Under the pieces are notes generated by a model. The model saw only the letters and a program-made list of their open reading frames with translations, was not told the DNA's origin and made no database searches. Source: Candidatus Fredericiella danica (lineage in GTDB: Bacteria; Chloroflexota; Anaerolineae; Caldilineales; Caldilineaceae). Taken from it: a stretch of DNA of 64,000 nucleotides. The DNA lies in NCBI GenBank assembly GCA_016713335.1, contig JADJPH010000027.1, forward strand, positions 1 to 64,000, read 5' to 3'. Below, one piece after another: positions 32,229 to 40,599 of this stretch (its first letter is position 1; each line of letters starts with the position of its first letter). A program made the position numbers and the translations under genes.

Positions 32229-32980
32229 CGCATCTCCTCAATTTCTACGTGACTTCGTCCCGACAAGTCGCGTGGACGCGACAGCGGTACATCCAGTTCC
32301 ATCAAGATCTGACCTGGGCGACCACTCATCACGAGCACTCGATCCCCCAGCAAGATGGCTTCTTCAATATCATGGGTCACAAACAAGACCAGGCAGGCAC
32401 GTGCTTCCCAAAGCCGCAACAACTGTTCCTGCATCAGCAGGCGCGTCTGCGCATCGAGGGCACGAAAAGGCTCATCCAACAGCAGCAGGTCTGGCTGGGT
32501 AACCAGGGCGCGGGCAAGAGCAACACGTTGCTGCATGCCACCGGACAACTCATACGGATAGTGTCCGGCAAATTCAGCAAGACCCGTACGTTGCAGCAAC
32601 TCGAGCGCTTCATTACGCCGCACTGCAGGCGCCATCCCACGCGCCTCCAGCCCAAAAGCAACGTTGTCCACCACCCGCAGCCAGGGAAACAGCCCGGCGT
32701 CTTGAAAAACCATGGCGATCTGCGGCTGAGCTTGTCCGGGGGTGAACACCACATTGCCGGCGGTCGGCGCGAGCAGCCCGGCGATCAGTCGCAAAAGCGT
32801 CGACTTGCCGCAACCGCTCGGACCCACGAGACACACAAATTCGCCGGCTGACGCCGCAAACGATACGCGGTCCAATGCGAGCACATCGCCACGCTGCGAT
32901 ACAAACCGTTTCATCAACTGATCCACGCGCAATGCAGTGCGCAATGGCGCCACCTTTCCCGGATCAGCGTTGCTGGCCAT
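32159..32980 (-). CDS. NitT/TauT-type ABC transporter ATPase
   Basis: ATPase of about 273 residues with Walker A GPSGCGKST, Q-loop MVFQDAGLFPWL, signature LSGGMQQR, Walker B LLLLDEPFRALD and H-loop FVTHDIEEA. The PWL after the Q-loop and the DIEEA after the H-loop are typical of the nitrate/sulfonate/taurine group. The start ATG at 32980 with AGGA upstream overlaps the 3' end of the glycosyltransferase gene by 17 bases, so this importer is built into the cluster's transcription unit and is not an independent neighbour. Confidence 0.9.
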   Translation of the reverse strand: MASNADPGKVAPLRTALRVDQLMKRFVSQRGDVLALDRVSFAASAGEFVCLVGPSGCGKSTLLRLIAGLLAPTAGNVVFTPGQAQPQIAMVFQDAGLFPWLRVVDNVAFGLEARGMAPAVRRNEALELLQRTGLAEFAGHYPYELSGGMQQRVALARALVTQPDLLLLDEPFRALDAQTRLLMQEQLLRLWEARACLVLFVTHDIEEAILLGDRVLVMSGRPGQILMELDVPLSRPRDLSGRSHVEIEEMRWRIWKMLEPAARSSLALPPSEA

Positions 32981-34001
32981 CGATCCTACGCCTGTTTGCA
33001 ACGCCGGGACGCCCAATGATACGGGCGGCGGCGCGATAATAGTAGTCCACCAATGCAGGAAACGGCATGGTGCGCACCAGTCCGCGCTGCCTGAGCGCGT
33101 TCCACATCCGGTTGGCGCCAATCACGCGGGCCACGCGTCGGAAGCGGCCATAGGGCGCTGTCGGCTCAGCGATCAACGTATAGGGGACCACCCGCCCGAG
33201 CAGTGCAAGCTTGGTGAAGGTGCTGCCCGCCGTCCCCACGATTCCGTCCGTGCACTTCAACAACCACAAATCGACCACCGCGTCCTGAATTGCGGCCGTA
33301 CGGGAGCGGTCCAACGAGCGCACCTTGTCCTGCACCAGGCGTTCCCCAACGCGGTCGGCAAAGCGCTGCGCCACGCCTTCGGTTCGCACCGCACCGGTTC
33401 TTGGGTCGGGGGCGCCGTCATCGGTGCACAGCAACACCCCAGCATCCGGCCACTGTTCCAAGAAGTTATCCACTGCCGCGATCGCTTTCTCTGTGCCGCC
33501 GGCCACATCGGGCCGGGCGCGCAGGAAGTCCCCGCGACGCAGGTGCACGCCGATCATTCGGCTGCGAAAATAACTGCGTTTGAAAGCCACAATTCTGTCT
33601 TCAAGCACAGGAATCGGCGCCAACTGCGCAAAGTACTCGATGCTGCGCGCCATCAGGTCGCCGTGTCCGTCGAAACGCCCTGGCCGCAACAACCAGGAGT
33701 CATGCCCCAAGAGTACGTCTTGATCGTCAACAGCCAGCAGATCCGGCAACTGATCAACCCATCCCACCACATAGGGCAACGGCGCCACGTCCGCTGCGGC
33801 CACGTCGACCACATCCCAATCGTTCGCAAAGAGTGCGCGGAAACCGGCGCCGCACTCGGCATTGAGCGGCCACAACATGCGAAAGCGGCGCTGCGTAGCG
33901 GCCGCTACGGCCAGCCCCGAAACGAGCACTTTCAACCGGTTGCTCACACCGGCCAGCGCATAGACGGTCAAGCTGCGGTCAATCGAGTCAGTGGTCAACA
34001 T
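32964..34001 (-). CDS. Fucosyltransferase-like glycosyltransferase with HxRRGD motif (copy B)
   Basis: About 345 residues. The hallmark is GVHLRRGDF (about residue 170), the GDP-binding HxRRGD motif shared by alpha-1,2/1,6-fucosyltransferases, NodZ and protein O-fucosyltransferases. The N-terminus starts SLTVYALAGVSNRLKVLVSG, the place of the usual GLGNR(L/M) motif of this superfamily; here it is degenerate (GVSNRL). A DDGAPDP segment and a C-terminal TDGIVGTAGSTFTKLA match the donor-binding half. It is about 60 per cent identical by eye to the copy at 35061-36096, and the two flank the HprK-like gene. The actual sugar is not known. Confidence 0.72.
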   Translation of the reverse strand: MLTTDSIDRSLTVYALAGVSNRLKVLVSGLAVAAATQRRFRMLWPLNAECGAGFRALFANDWDVVDVAAADVAPLPYVVGWVDQLPDLLAVDDQDVLLGHDSWLLRPGRFDGHGDLMARSIEYFAQLAPIPVLEDRIVAFKRSYFRSRMIGVHLRRGDFLRARPDVAGGTEKAIAAVDNFLEQWPDAGVLLCTDDGAPDPRTGAVRTEGVAQRFADRVGERLVQDKVRSLDRSRTAAIQDAVVDLWLLKCTDGIVGTAGSTFTKLALLGRVVPYTLIAEPTAPYGRFRRVARVIGANRMWNALRQRGLVRTMPFPALVDYYYRAAARIIGRPGVANRRRIDGQQR

Positions 34002-34014
34002 GCTGTCGCCTGAA

Positions 34015-35064
34015 TCAACCAGTTCCTTCCTCCAGGAAGTGCCGAATTGCGTTGGCATTGCGCCGTAGATCGGTAGCTAGACCAAGCCGGTAGCAGGGAA
34101 CCTGCTGCGCCATGGTCGCCATGAAACGATAGGTGTCTGCCTCCGAGCCCGGTAGCCACATCACAGTGCTTGGTCCCAGGGTGCGGAAAACGGCGTTCGC
34201 TTGCGTACGATGTGTGGTGGCATCCCGTTGATGGGTGATGGTGGGCAACAGCAATGCCTCAACCTGGAACTGCGTTGCCAGACATTCCCGCTTCCTCGGA
34301 AAGAGGTAGGTAAGCCCCTTCTCCTGCCCCGCATTGCCATGCCACTCGATGACTTGTCCGCCGTGCTCTGGCAACCAGGCAACCATATCGCGCTTGATCT
34401 TTGCAGAGCTATAAATGCCAAACGCCTCGAGTGCGCCGTTCAGGCGCACCAGGCACTTATCATCACTTAAGAAGCGCAGCCCAGGCTCCTGCAAGCAAGT
34501 CAACGCAGTGGTGGATTTACCTGAGCCGGCGCCGCCGACCAACAAGACCCCACGCTCGCCACTGCCAACCGCGGCAGCATGGACGAAATGCCACCCCAAC
34601 TCACGCAACGCCCAGAGCAGCAGGGTTTGCAGTGGTGCGGCCTTATCATATATGGAGAGATGAGCGGCGGACTCGACAAAGTATAACCCAGTTCGAGCCG
34701 AACGGTTGTAGACCGATAGCTCGCCCGTCAGCGGAGCGTGGAGCAACGCATACTCAGGCGTATCGATGATGGCACGCTGGCCAAAGCGATGGTACTGCTC
34801 CGGCAGGATTGGCGGCGCCGCAGGAAAGACGTTGCCTGCGCTTCCATCCCACAGATAGAAGCTAAGGTCAATGCCCGTATGCGGGCCGGCAATTTCAAGA
34901 TGGGAGAGCGCCGGCCAAAGTGCACTGAATAGCGCTTCACCGACGTACTGCAGCCTGATGCGCTGCCCCACGACCAGGATATCGCGCGTGACCACACCCA
35001 TGGTTGCGGCGGCCCGTTCCGCCGCGCTGTTGGTCGAATCAAAATAGTGCGCAAGTGCGCTCAT
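34015..35064 (-). CDS. HprK-like serine kinase of RiPP/HPr-rel type
   Basis: A 349-residue protein whose C-terminal half has the HPr kinase fold signature: HAAAVGSGERGVLLVGGAGSGKST (Walker A, about residue 170) and LSDDKCLVRLNGALEAFGIY. No HPr gene or phosphotransferase system is present. Relatives in lasso-peptide clusters phosphorylate a precursor Ser, and others (HPr-rel-A systems) sit with PqqD-like and NTP_transf_5 genes as here. The target in this cluster could be a peptide, a carrier protein or a sugar. The start ATG overlaps the stop of the upstream glycosyltransferase (ATGA). Confidence 0.75.
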   Translation of the reverse strand: MSALAHYFDSTNSAAERAAATMGVVTRDILVVGQRIRLQYVGEALFSALWPALSHLEIAGPHTGIDLSFYLWDGSAGNVFPAAPPILPEQYHRFGQRAIIDTPEYALLHAPLTGELSVYNRSARTGLYFVESAAHLSIYDKAAPLQTLLLWALRELGWHFVHAAAVGSGERGVLLVGGAGSGKSTTALTCLQEPGLRFLSDDKCLVRLNGALEAFGIYSSAKIKRDMVAWLPEHGGQVIEWHGNAGQEKGLTYLFPRKRECLATQFQVEALLLPTITHQRDATTHRTQANAVFRTLGPSTVMWLPGSEADTYRFMATMAQQVPCYRLGLATDLRRNANAIRHFLEEGTG

Positions 35065-36096
35065 CTGTTTTTGCCCGGAAACTTGCGCCGAAAGGCACGA
35101 TCAGGATCGCGCAGAAGATGCAGTACGGATCGCCGGTAGCGCCGGCAAAGTGCAGGAAAGGGGACCACACGCCCAAAGTGGCGATACCCCAACGCGGTGA
35201 TGAACTGGTGCGCACCCACCCTACGCGCCAGCCACTCAAATTGCCCATACCGCAACGTCGGTGCGGCGAGTTCGACACAAGGAATCGATCTACCCAACAC
35301 CGCCAGTCCGGAAAAGGTGCTATCGCGCGTCCCAACGAAGGCGTCGGTGCTGCGCAACAGCCATAGTTCCACGACGGCATCCTGGATCGCCTCGGGCGTG
35401 CTGCGATCCAGCGAGCGCGGCGTTGGCAGCACCAGCCTACCACCATATCGTGCTGCAAACCACTCGCGCACCCCTTCGTATCGTGTTGTGCCTTTGATTG
35501 GGTCTGGGGCGCCATCGTCAGTGCAGAGGAAGATCCCTGCATCGGGCAACTGCGCCAGAAACGCATCAACGGCGGCGGCGGCGGCAGGTGTGCCACCGGC
35601 AACATCGGGCCGAGCGCGCAGGAAATCTCCGCGGCGGAGGTGGACGCCAATCATGCGGGGGCGAAACCACCGCTCCCGGAAATTCTGCAATCCGCTCCTG
35701 CAACTCAGACCGGGGCGTCAACGCCGCAAAGTTCGCCAGGCGAACCGGCAGCAACCCAGCATGAGCCGGATACCGCTCAGGGCGCAAAAGTGAGGCGCCG
35801 TAGCCGAAGGTAATCTCCGGCTCTGATGCGACCAAGAGATCCGGTAGTTGCCCAAACCACCCGGAAATCCGCGGGAGCTTCGCCACCGCCGGTAGGTCGG
35901 CAGCAACAACATCCCACTCGTTTGTAAACAGCGCACCAAAGGGCGCACCACACTCGCGCGTGAGCGGCCATAACAGACGAAAATGGCGACTCGTCGCAGC
36001 GCCGATCGCTAATCCGGAAATAAGCACTTCCAGGCGATTGCCCAGTCCGCTCAATGTGTATACAGTCAAGCTGCGTTCGACGTCATTTGTGCACAT
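35061..36096 (-). CDS. Fucosyltransferase-like glycosyltransferase with HxRRGD motif (copy A, frameshifted)
   Basis: Paralogue of the gene at 32964-34001. It keeps the canonical SGLGNRLEVLISG opening and GVHLRRGDFLRARPDVAGG. The frame is broken near 35680, between QERIAEF and ERWFRPRMIGVHL; joined, it is about 345 residues. The ATG at 36096 lies 16 bases after the preceding glycosyltransferase stop. Keeping the GLGNRL motif that copy B has lost suggests this is the better conserved enzyme and that the two copies may add different residues. Confidence 0.72.
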
Positions 36097-36112
36097 CTTG
36101 GATCAAATCAAC

Positions 36113-36826
36113 TCAAGGTGAGCCAGTCTCAAGTCTGCGGCGCGCCACCATCTCTCGCAGTGTGCGCAGGTAGGCGGCGCGCGCCTCGGCATGGTGCTGA
36201 ATCCCCAGGTTCTGGCCGTGGATCCGGCGAGCCACCAAAACGTCCGGCAACATCTGCATGTGCAAGCCGAGGTCCAGGGCGCGGCCATACCACTCGATCA
36301 AGTCACCAATGCGTTTGTCTGGGTCAAATTTACCAACCTGCATCCATGCGGCACGTCTTAACAACAACGCATCGACATGAATTCCCGGCACAACTTCTAC
36401 CTGGTAGCGATAGTTGTGCGCACCATCCGCCGACTCAACAACAACGGTCTCTGCGCCGTCAAGCGTGACCTGACGGATGTGACAAAATACGACGTCCAGG
36501 GCAGGGTCAGCAGCAAACGCGCGCATCTGCATTGTCAGTTTTTTCGGCGCCCAACGATCGTCTGCGTCCAAAAAACCAATATAGTCACCGCGGGCACGCG
36601 CCACTCCGGCATTGCGTGCCGCCGCAGCACCCTGATTCGTCTGCACGTAATATCGGATCTGCGCCCCATATCGAGCGCAAACGCGCCCCGTGCCGTCCGA
36701 GGAGCCATCGTCAATCACGATCACTTCGACTGGGCAGTATTCCTGTGCAAGCACACTGTCGATTGCCTCATCGACAAAGCGTTCGCCGTTATAGACGGGA
36801 ATGATCACACTGACGAGTGACGGCAT
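36113..36826 (-). CDS. GT2-family glycosyltransferase
   Basis: A 237-residue GT-A fold enzyme starting MPSLVSVIIPVYNGERFVDE with the nucleotide-binding VIVIDDGSSDGT, the second-site NQGAAAARNAGVARARGDYIGFLDADDRW (DxD-type metal motif) and a C-terminal acceptor domain. No transmembrane segment is seen, so it is cytoplasmic or membrane-associated. I use ATG 36826 because the longer frame from 36862 reads through degenerate 7-base repeat sequence (MRYEIRNTQHPP) with no family similarity. The leader lies in a repeat-rich spacer. Confidence 0.85.
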   Translation of the reverse strand: MPSLVSVIIPVYNGERFVDEAIDSVLAQEYCPVEVIVIDDGSSDGTGRVCARYGAQIRYYVQTNQGAAAARNAGVARARGDYIGFLDADDRWAPKKLTMQMRAFAADPALDVVFCHIRQVTLDGAETVVVESADGAHNYRYQVEVVPGIHVDALLLRRAAWMQVGKFDPDKRIGDLIEWYGRALDLGLHMQMLPDVLVARRIHGQNLGIQHHAEARAAYLRTLREMVARRRLETGSP

Positions 36827-36833
36827 GGGTGGA

Positions 36834-36935
36834 TGTTGCGTATTGCGTATCTCGTATCTCATTCACAGGTGTACGCGACACTTAATACGCAACACGTGAT
36901 ACGTGATACGTGATACGTGATACGTGATACGTGAT
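36834..36935. repeat. 7-bp tandem repeat (six exact ACGTGAT units) with flanking inverted repeat
   Basis: Bases 36894-36935 are six perfect head-to-tail copies of ACGTGAT. On the left, TGTTGCGTATT (36834-36844) and AATACGCAACA (36884-36894) form an 11-bp perfect inverted repeat, and degenerate ATACGA/ATACGC units lie between and ahead of them. The block separates two GT2 genes. It is not a CRISPR: units are far too short and have no spacers. A related 18-mer occurs at 41899-41916 in the opposite orientation. Confidence 0.9.
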
Positions 36936-37000
36936 ACCAAAAGCATATCACGGCGATCATTACGCTCAAAGTAAGGCGCGAGTCCTGTCTTCATTCTGGC

Positions 37001-37714
37001 TCAAGCGCAACCATTTAACCAATTCCATAAATTCTCCGCCTCCGCCGGCTTGCCTTTCACCGCTCGCAGGTAGGGCAGCCAGGCAAGCGCCTGCTGTTGG
37101 CGCACATTCGTCAGGTTGTTGGCATGTCGCCGGTGATAGAGCACGACATCGTTGTGTGCAAATAAGTTCACGCCGGCATGGTGTGCACGGTTGAACCACT
37201 CGATGTCCTCGTGTTGGCGCAACAGCGAATTCAAATCACCCACGCGCGCCCAGACACTGCGGCGAAAGATCGCACTATGGAGCACCGGATACCGGCACGC
37301 AGCGCCGATCGGGACCATCGCTCCCGTGTCAGAATCCGTCGCGTAAAACTGCACCATACCCAGCACGATCTCGGCTGCCGGATGTCGAGCGAACAGCTCG
37401 AGTTGCAGCGCCAGCCGGTCTATAGCCCAGACGTCGTCGGCATCCTGAAAGGTAATGACATCGCCGCGGCAATACTTCAAGCCCAGATTGCGCGCGGCGG
37501 CAGGACCCGCGTTGTCCTGGTGCAAGCAACGCACGACCATCCCATTTTTAGCGGCATAGGTCTGGACCAGGGCAGCAGAGCCATCGGTTGAGCCATCGTC
37601 AACCACGATGACCTCCAGGTCATCAAACGTCTGGGTGCGCACGCTCTCCAACGCCTCAATGACATACGGTTCGGCGTTGAACATCGGCATGACCACGCTT
37701 ATCAGCGCGGTCAT
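37001..37714 (-). CDS. GT2-family glycosyltransferase
   Basis: A 237-residue enzyme opening MTALISVVMPMFNAEPYVIEA with VIVVDDGSTDGS, the central DNAGPAAARNLGLKYCRGD and TFQDADDVW (DxD-type), and a C-terminal HEDIEWFNRAHHAGVNLF region that resembles the acceptor side of chain-extending GT2 enzymes. It is distinct from its neighbour at 36113 despite equal length. Its ATG overlaps the GNAT stop by four bases (ATGA), so the two are translationally coupled. It probably adds one sugar to the cluster glycan. Confidence 0.87.
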   Translation of the reverse strand: MTALISVVMPMFNAEPYVIEALESVRTQTFDDLEVIVVDDGSTDGSAALVQTYAAKNGMVVRCLHQDNAGPAAARNLGLKYCRGDVITFQDADDVWAIDRLALQLELFARHPAAEIVLGMVQFYATDSDTGAMVPIGAACRYPVLHSAIFRRSVWARVGDLNSLLRQHEDIEWFNRAHHAGVNLFAHNDVVLYHRRHANNLTNVRQQQALAWLPYLRAVKGKPAEAENLWNWLNGCA

Positions 37715-38253
37715 GCCGCCACCTCGCGGGGTGAATACTCGCGGCGCAGCAAACTCAGCACCAGTCCGTCCTTATAGCCACCGCCCTCATAGTATGCTTC
37801 TCTGAGCAATCCCTCATCGCGAAAGCCGACCGCACGGTACAGCCCGATGGCGCGTGCGTTGTCGGCGTAAACATGCAGATAGACCCGGTTAAGATTGAGG
37901 CGCAGAAAGCAGAGGGCCAGGAGCAGTTCGATGGCTTCTTTGGCATAGCCTGCCCCAAGGTATGCGGGTTGCCCAATCAGCACATTGCCAATTTCCACAC
38001 TGCCATTTGCAAAGTCAAGCGCTTCCAGCGCAATGGTCCCAATCGCCTCGCCTGTCGCCACCGTGCAGATCATAAAGAAGCGCCGCGTCGGGTCTTGCAT
38101 GAGCCGTGCATACCACTCTTTCTGACCACCCAGCGACAAAGGGAACTTATTGAAGAAACCCGCCCAGATGGACGGTTCGTTGCGCCACGCGACCAATTGA
38201 GCAAGGTCTTCCTCCTCAACCAACCGCAGCCGCGTCTTTTCCCCAATCAACAT
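37711..38253 (-). CDS. GNAT-family N-acetyltransferase (RimJ/RimL-type)
   Basis: A 180-residue acetyltransferase. The acetyl-CoA pyrophosphate loop reads AYLGAGYAKEAIELLL, and the C-terminal NARAIGLYRAVGFRDEGLLREAYYEGG is the classic RimJ/RimL end. It follows the sugar aminotransferase gene by six bases with AGGTG ahead of the ATG. Aminotransferase plus GNAT pairs normally make N-acylated dideoxyamino sugars, so acetylation of the amino sugar made by the neighbour is the most economical role. Confidence 0.85.
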   Translation of the reverse strand: MLIGEKTRLRLVEEEDLAQLVAWRNEPSIWAGFFNKFPLSLGGQKEWYARLMQDPTRRFFMICTVATGEAIGTIALEALDFANGSVEIGNVLIGQPAYLGAGYAKEAIELLLALCFLRLNLNRVYLHVYADNARAIGLYRAVGFRDEGLLREAYYEGGGYKDGLVLSLLRREYSPREVAA

Positions 38254-38259
38254 CCCGTT

Positions 38260-39372
38260 TCACCTATTTCGATAGAACGCCCGAATGTTCTCGATCACGT
38301 AATCAACCTGGTCATCGGTGAGATCTGGATATAGAGGCAACGTCAACAGCCGCCCGCCCAGCGCCTCTGCCTGCTTCAATACCGGCGGATCGCCGTAGCA
38401 CCGGTAAAGGTGGATCGGGGCATAGTGCACCCCCGTGGCAATGCCCTGTTCCTGCAAATGGACGCTTAGCGCATCCCGATCTGGACACTTGATCTGAAAG
38501 ATGTGCCATGCCGACTGATAAGCATCGTCATCCGGCAGCGGCAACTCAAGCGCCGCAACATCCGCCAGTCCCGCAAAGTACCTTTGCACGATTTCCCTGC
38601 GCCGCCCATTGGTGCGCGGCAGTTTGTCCAGTTGCACCAGACCGATGCTGGCGGCAATGTCATTCATGTGGCATTTGAGACCAATCTCGTCAACTTGATA
38701 TTGCCACCAATAGGCTTGATCAAGCACGGTGCGATCCCAGGTGCCTTTGTCAATGCCCAGCCAGCGCAGCCGCCGGGCGCGCTCACACCATGCTGCATCA
38801 TTCAGTGTCAGCGCGCCGCCGTCGCCCATTGCCAGGTTCTTGACCGCATGAAACGAGAAACAGCCGATTGCCCCCAACCCACCCACCGGTAGTCCCCGAT
38901 AACGAGCCCCGGCAGCGTGGGCGCAGTCCTCAATCAGGGAGACTCCCGCTGCAACCTCCCGCAGCGCATCCATATCAACGGGCCGGCCACCGTAATGTAC
39001 CGGGATAATCGCCTTTGTCTTCGGCGTGAGCTTGCGCGCTACGTCGGCAACATCCAGATTGACCGTGACCGGGTCAACGTCGGCAAAAACTGGTCTAGCG
39101 CCATTGTAGGCGACAGCGTGCGCTGTGGAAACAAAGGTGATTGTGGGCACAATTACCTCGTCACCTGGGCCAACATGCAGCAACTTCAACGCCAGGTCCA
39201 ACGCTGCGGTGGCAGAATTCACCCCGACCGCAAAGCGCACACCGCAAAACTCGGCGAACCGGCGCTCAAATTCGGCCGTCCGCGGCCCCAGGCCGATCCA
39301 CCCCGAACGGATCACCTCAGCCACCGCATCGATTTCTTCTTGCCCCATGGAAGGTCTGAATACCTGGATCAC
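38260..39372 (-). CDS. DegT/DnrJ/EryC1-type sugar aminotransferase
   Basis: PLP-dependent enzyme of about 370 residues that converts a nucleotide-linked keto-sugar to an amino sugar. Key family motifs are RSGWIGLGPRTAEFE, VGVNSATAALDLAL, DEVIVPTITFVSTAHAV, the PLP-lysine region FHAVKNLAMGDGG and the C-terminal GVHYAPIHLYRCY. I favour the GTG at 39372 (VIQVFRPSMGQEEI) because the family normally starts a few residues before this; a TTG at 39429 would add 19 residues. The nucleotide-sugar dehydratase that should supply its substrate is not in the window. Confidence 0.87.
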   Translation of the reverse strand: MIQVFRPSMGQEEIDAVAEVIRSGWIGLGPRTAEFERRFAEFCGVRFAVGVNSATAALDLALKLLHVGPGDEVIVPTITFVSTAHAVAYNGARPVFADVDPVTVNLDVADVARKLTPKTKAIIPVHYGGRPVDMDALREVAAGVSLIEDCAHAAGARYRGLPVGGLGAIGCFSFHAVKNLAMGDGGALTLNDAAWCERARRLRWLGIDKGTWDRTVLDQAYWWQYQVDEIGLKCHMNDIAASIGLVQLDKLPRTNGRRREIVQRYFAGLADVAALELPLPDDDAYQSAWHIFQIKCPDRDALSVHLQEQGIATGVHYAPIHLYRCYGDPPVLKQAEALGGRLLTLPLYPDLTDDQVDYVIENIRAFYRNR

Positions 39373-39474
39373 TTTTGAGATACCCGGATTCTGCTTTGCT
39401 ACCCACGTCCCCGTAGGTGCGGTTTTCAACCCATACGCATCAAGCTAAGGACCAAACCCTCCCGCCAAGGGGAA

Positions 39475-39518
39475 GACGGGGAACCCTCTCCGCGCCCCGC
39501 GCTGTCGGTTCCCCCGTC
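39475..39518. terminator. Stem-loop in the spacer between glycosyltransferase and aminotransferase genes
   Basis: GACGGGGAACC (39475-39485) pairs with GGTTCCCCCGTC (39507-39518) with one bulged C. There is no clear T-run on either strand, so it may be an intra-operon attenuator or RNA-stability element and not a full terminator. It is one of few spacers of about 100 bases in the cluster. Confidence 0.4.
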
Positions 39519-39536
39519 CTCCTTACTGCGGCTCGG

Positions 39537-40565
39537 TCATGCCATCCGCGGCGTGATATCTTCTAGCAGACGTGCGACGACTTGTTCCCAACGATATTGA
39601 CCCACAAGCGCATGCCCCTTCGCACTGAGTTCGCACCGTTCATCGGGATGATCCAAGTAGTGTTGCACACTATTTCGCAACGCTTCCGGCGTACTCACCT
39701 GTGGCACGCTCTCGCCAAAAATCTCGTAAATTCCCGTGTTTGAATCTGAAATGCAGAACCCGCCGCTGCCAAGGATGTCATAGATACGAAAGCCGGCAAA
39801 ACCTTCCCGGCGCATGTCCGGCATGTTGTCATTCAATGCGATCCGCGCCGCCCCATAGAGTAGGGCAAGCTGCGGGTAGTCATAGTACATCCCACCAATG
39901 AATTCAGCCGGTAAAAAACGCCCCCAGCCGCGCCCCCAGACCTTCAGATTGTAAGATGGCAGGCCAAGATTCGTCACAATTGGGCGCCCACCTTTGTGCC
40001 AGCCATTGCCGACAAAGACGACATCGTAAAGAAGCTCCCTGGTGACCGGTGTCATGGACGTCGCACCCGGCAGCCACTCTGCCGGAAATCCCATGCGCCG
40101 GATCTTTTCGGTGAACTGTGCTGAGAGACAGTAGATCCGATCGTACTGCCGCAGGATGCGCGGGGTCACCAACTGGGGATGGTCATAGAGCCAGGCAATC
40201 TTGTAGGCGCGTTTGGGCAGTGTTGCCGGCCCTCCCCACAGATGGAGGACGACATCCGGTGTTTGATCCGTCACGAAATATCCCGCTTTGCCCAACACCT
40301 TGGTGATTTCATACCGTGCCCAATAGTCCCCATAGGCGATGCGCTTCGTCAGATCAAATTGAGCATCATCGGCCGAAATGATCTTGATGCGGGTCTTGGC
40401 AGCGAGGTCATTGTAGTGATGCAAACCAGGCCACCTAGAAATGAGCCACGGCGTGTTCATCACCAGCCGTCGCGCCTCATTCTCCCAACCGCGCCGCTGC
40501 CGCTGCACGATCACTTGCCTGATCGTAGTCTGCAATTTGAACCGCGCCTTCGCCGAAAGGGGCAT
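39537..40565 (-). CDS. CgeB-like GT-B glycosyltransferase
   Basis: About 342 residues of the CgeB/Glyco_trans_1_2 type: a Rossmann-like N-terminal half with GDYWARYEITKVLGKAGYFV and DVVLHLWGG, then a C-terminal donor-binding half with YDVVFVGNGW, RGWGRFLPAEF and EGFAGFRIYDILGSGGFCISDS (the E-x-phi-x-R-x-Y/F pattern of the family). I choose ATG 40565, where AAGGA lies eight bases upstream. Expected to transfer a sugar to the growing cluster product; donor and acceptor are unknown. Confidence 0.8.
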   Translation of the reverse strand: MPLSAKARFKLQTTIRQVIVQRQRRGWENEARRLVMNTPWLISRWPGLHHYNDLAAKTRIKIISADDAQFDLTKRIAYGDYWARYEITKVLGKAGYFVTDQTPDVVLHLWGGPATLPKRAYKIAWLYDHPQLVTPRILRQYDRIYCLSAQFTEKIRRMGFPAEWLPGATSMTPVTRELLYDVVFVGNGWHKGGRPIVTNLGLPSYNLKVWGRGWGRFLPAEFIGGMYYDYPQLALLYGAARIALNDNMPDMRREGFAGFRIYDILGSGGFCISDSNTGIYEIFGESVPQVSTPEALRNSVQHYLDHPDERCELSAKGHALVGQYRWEQVVARLLEDITPRMA

Positions 40566-40599
40566 TGGACTGATCCTTACCTCCTTGACCACCGGGTCT

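Noticed and set aside
36834..36935. CRISPR array
   Set aside because: The repeat unit is 7 bases with no spacers, and no cas gene is present.
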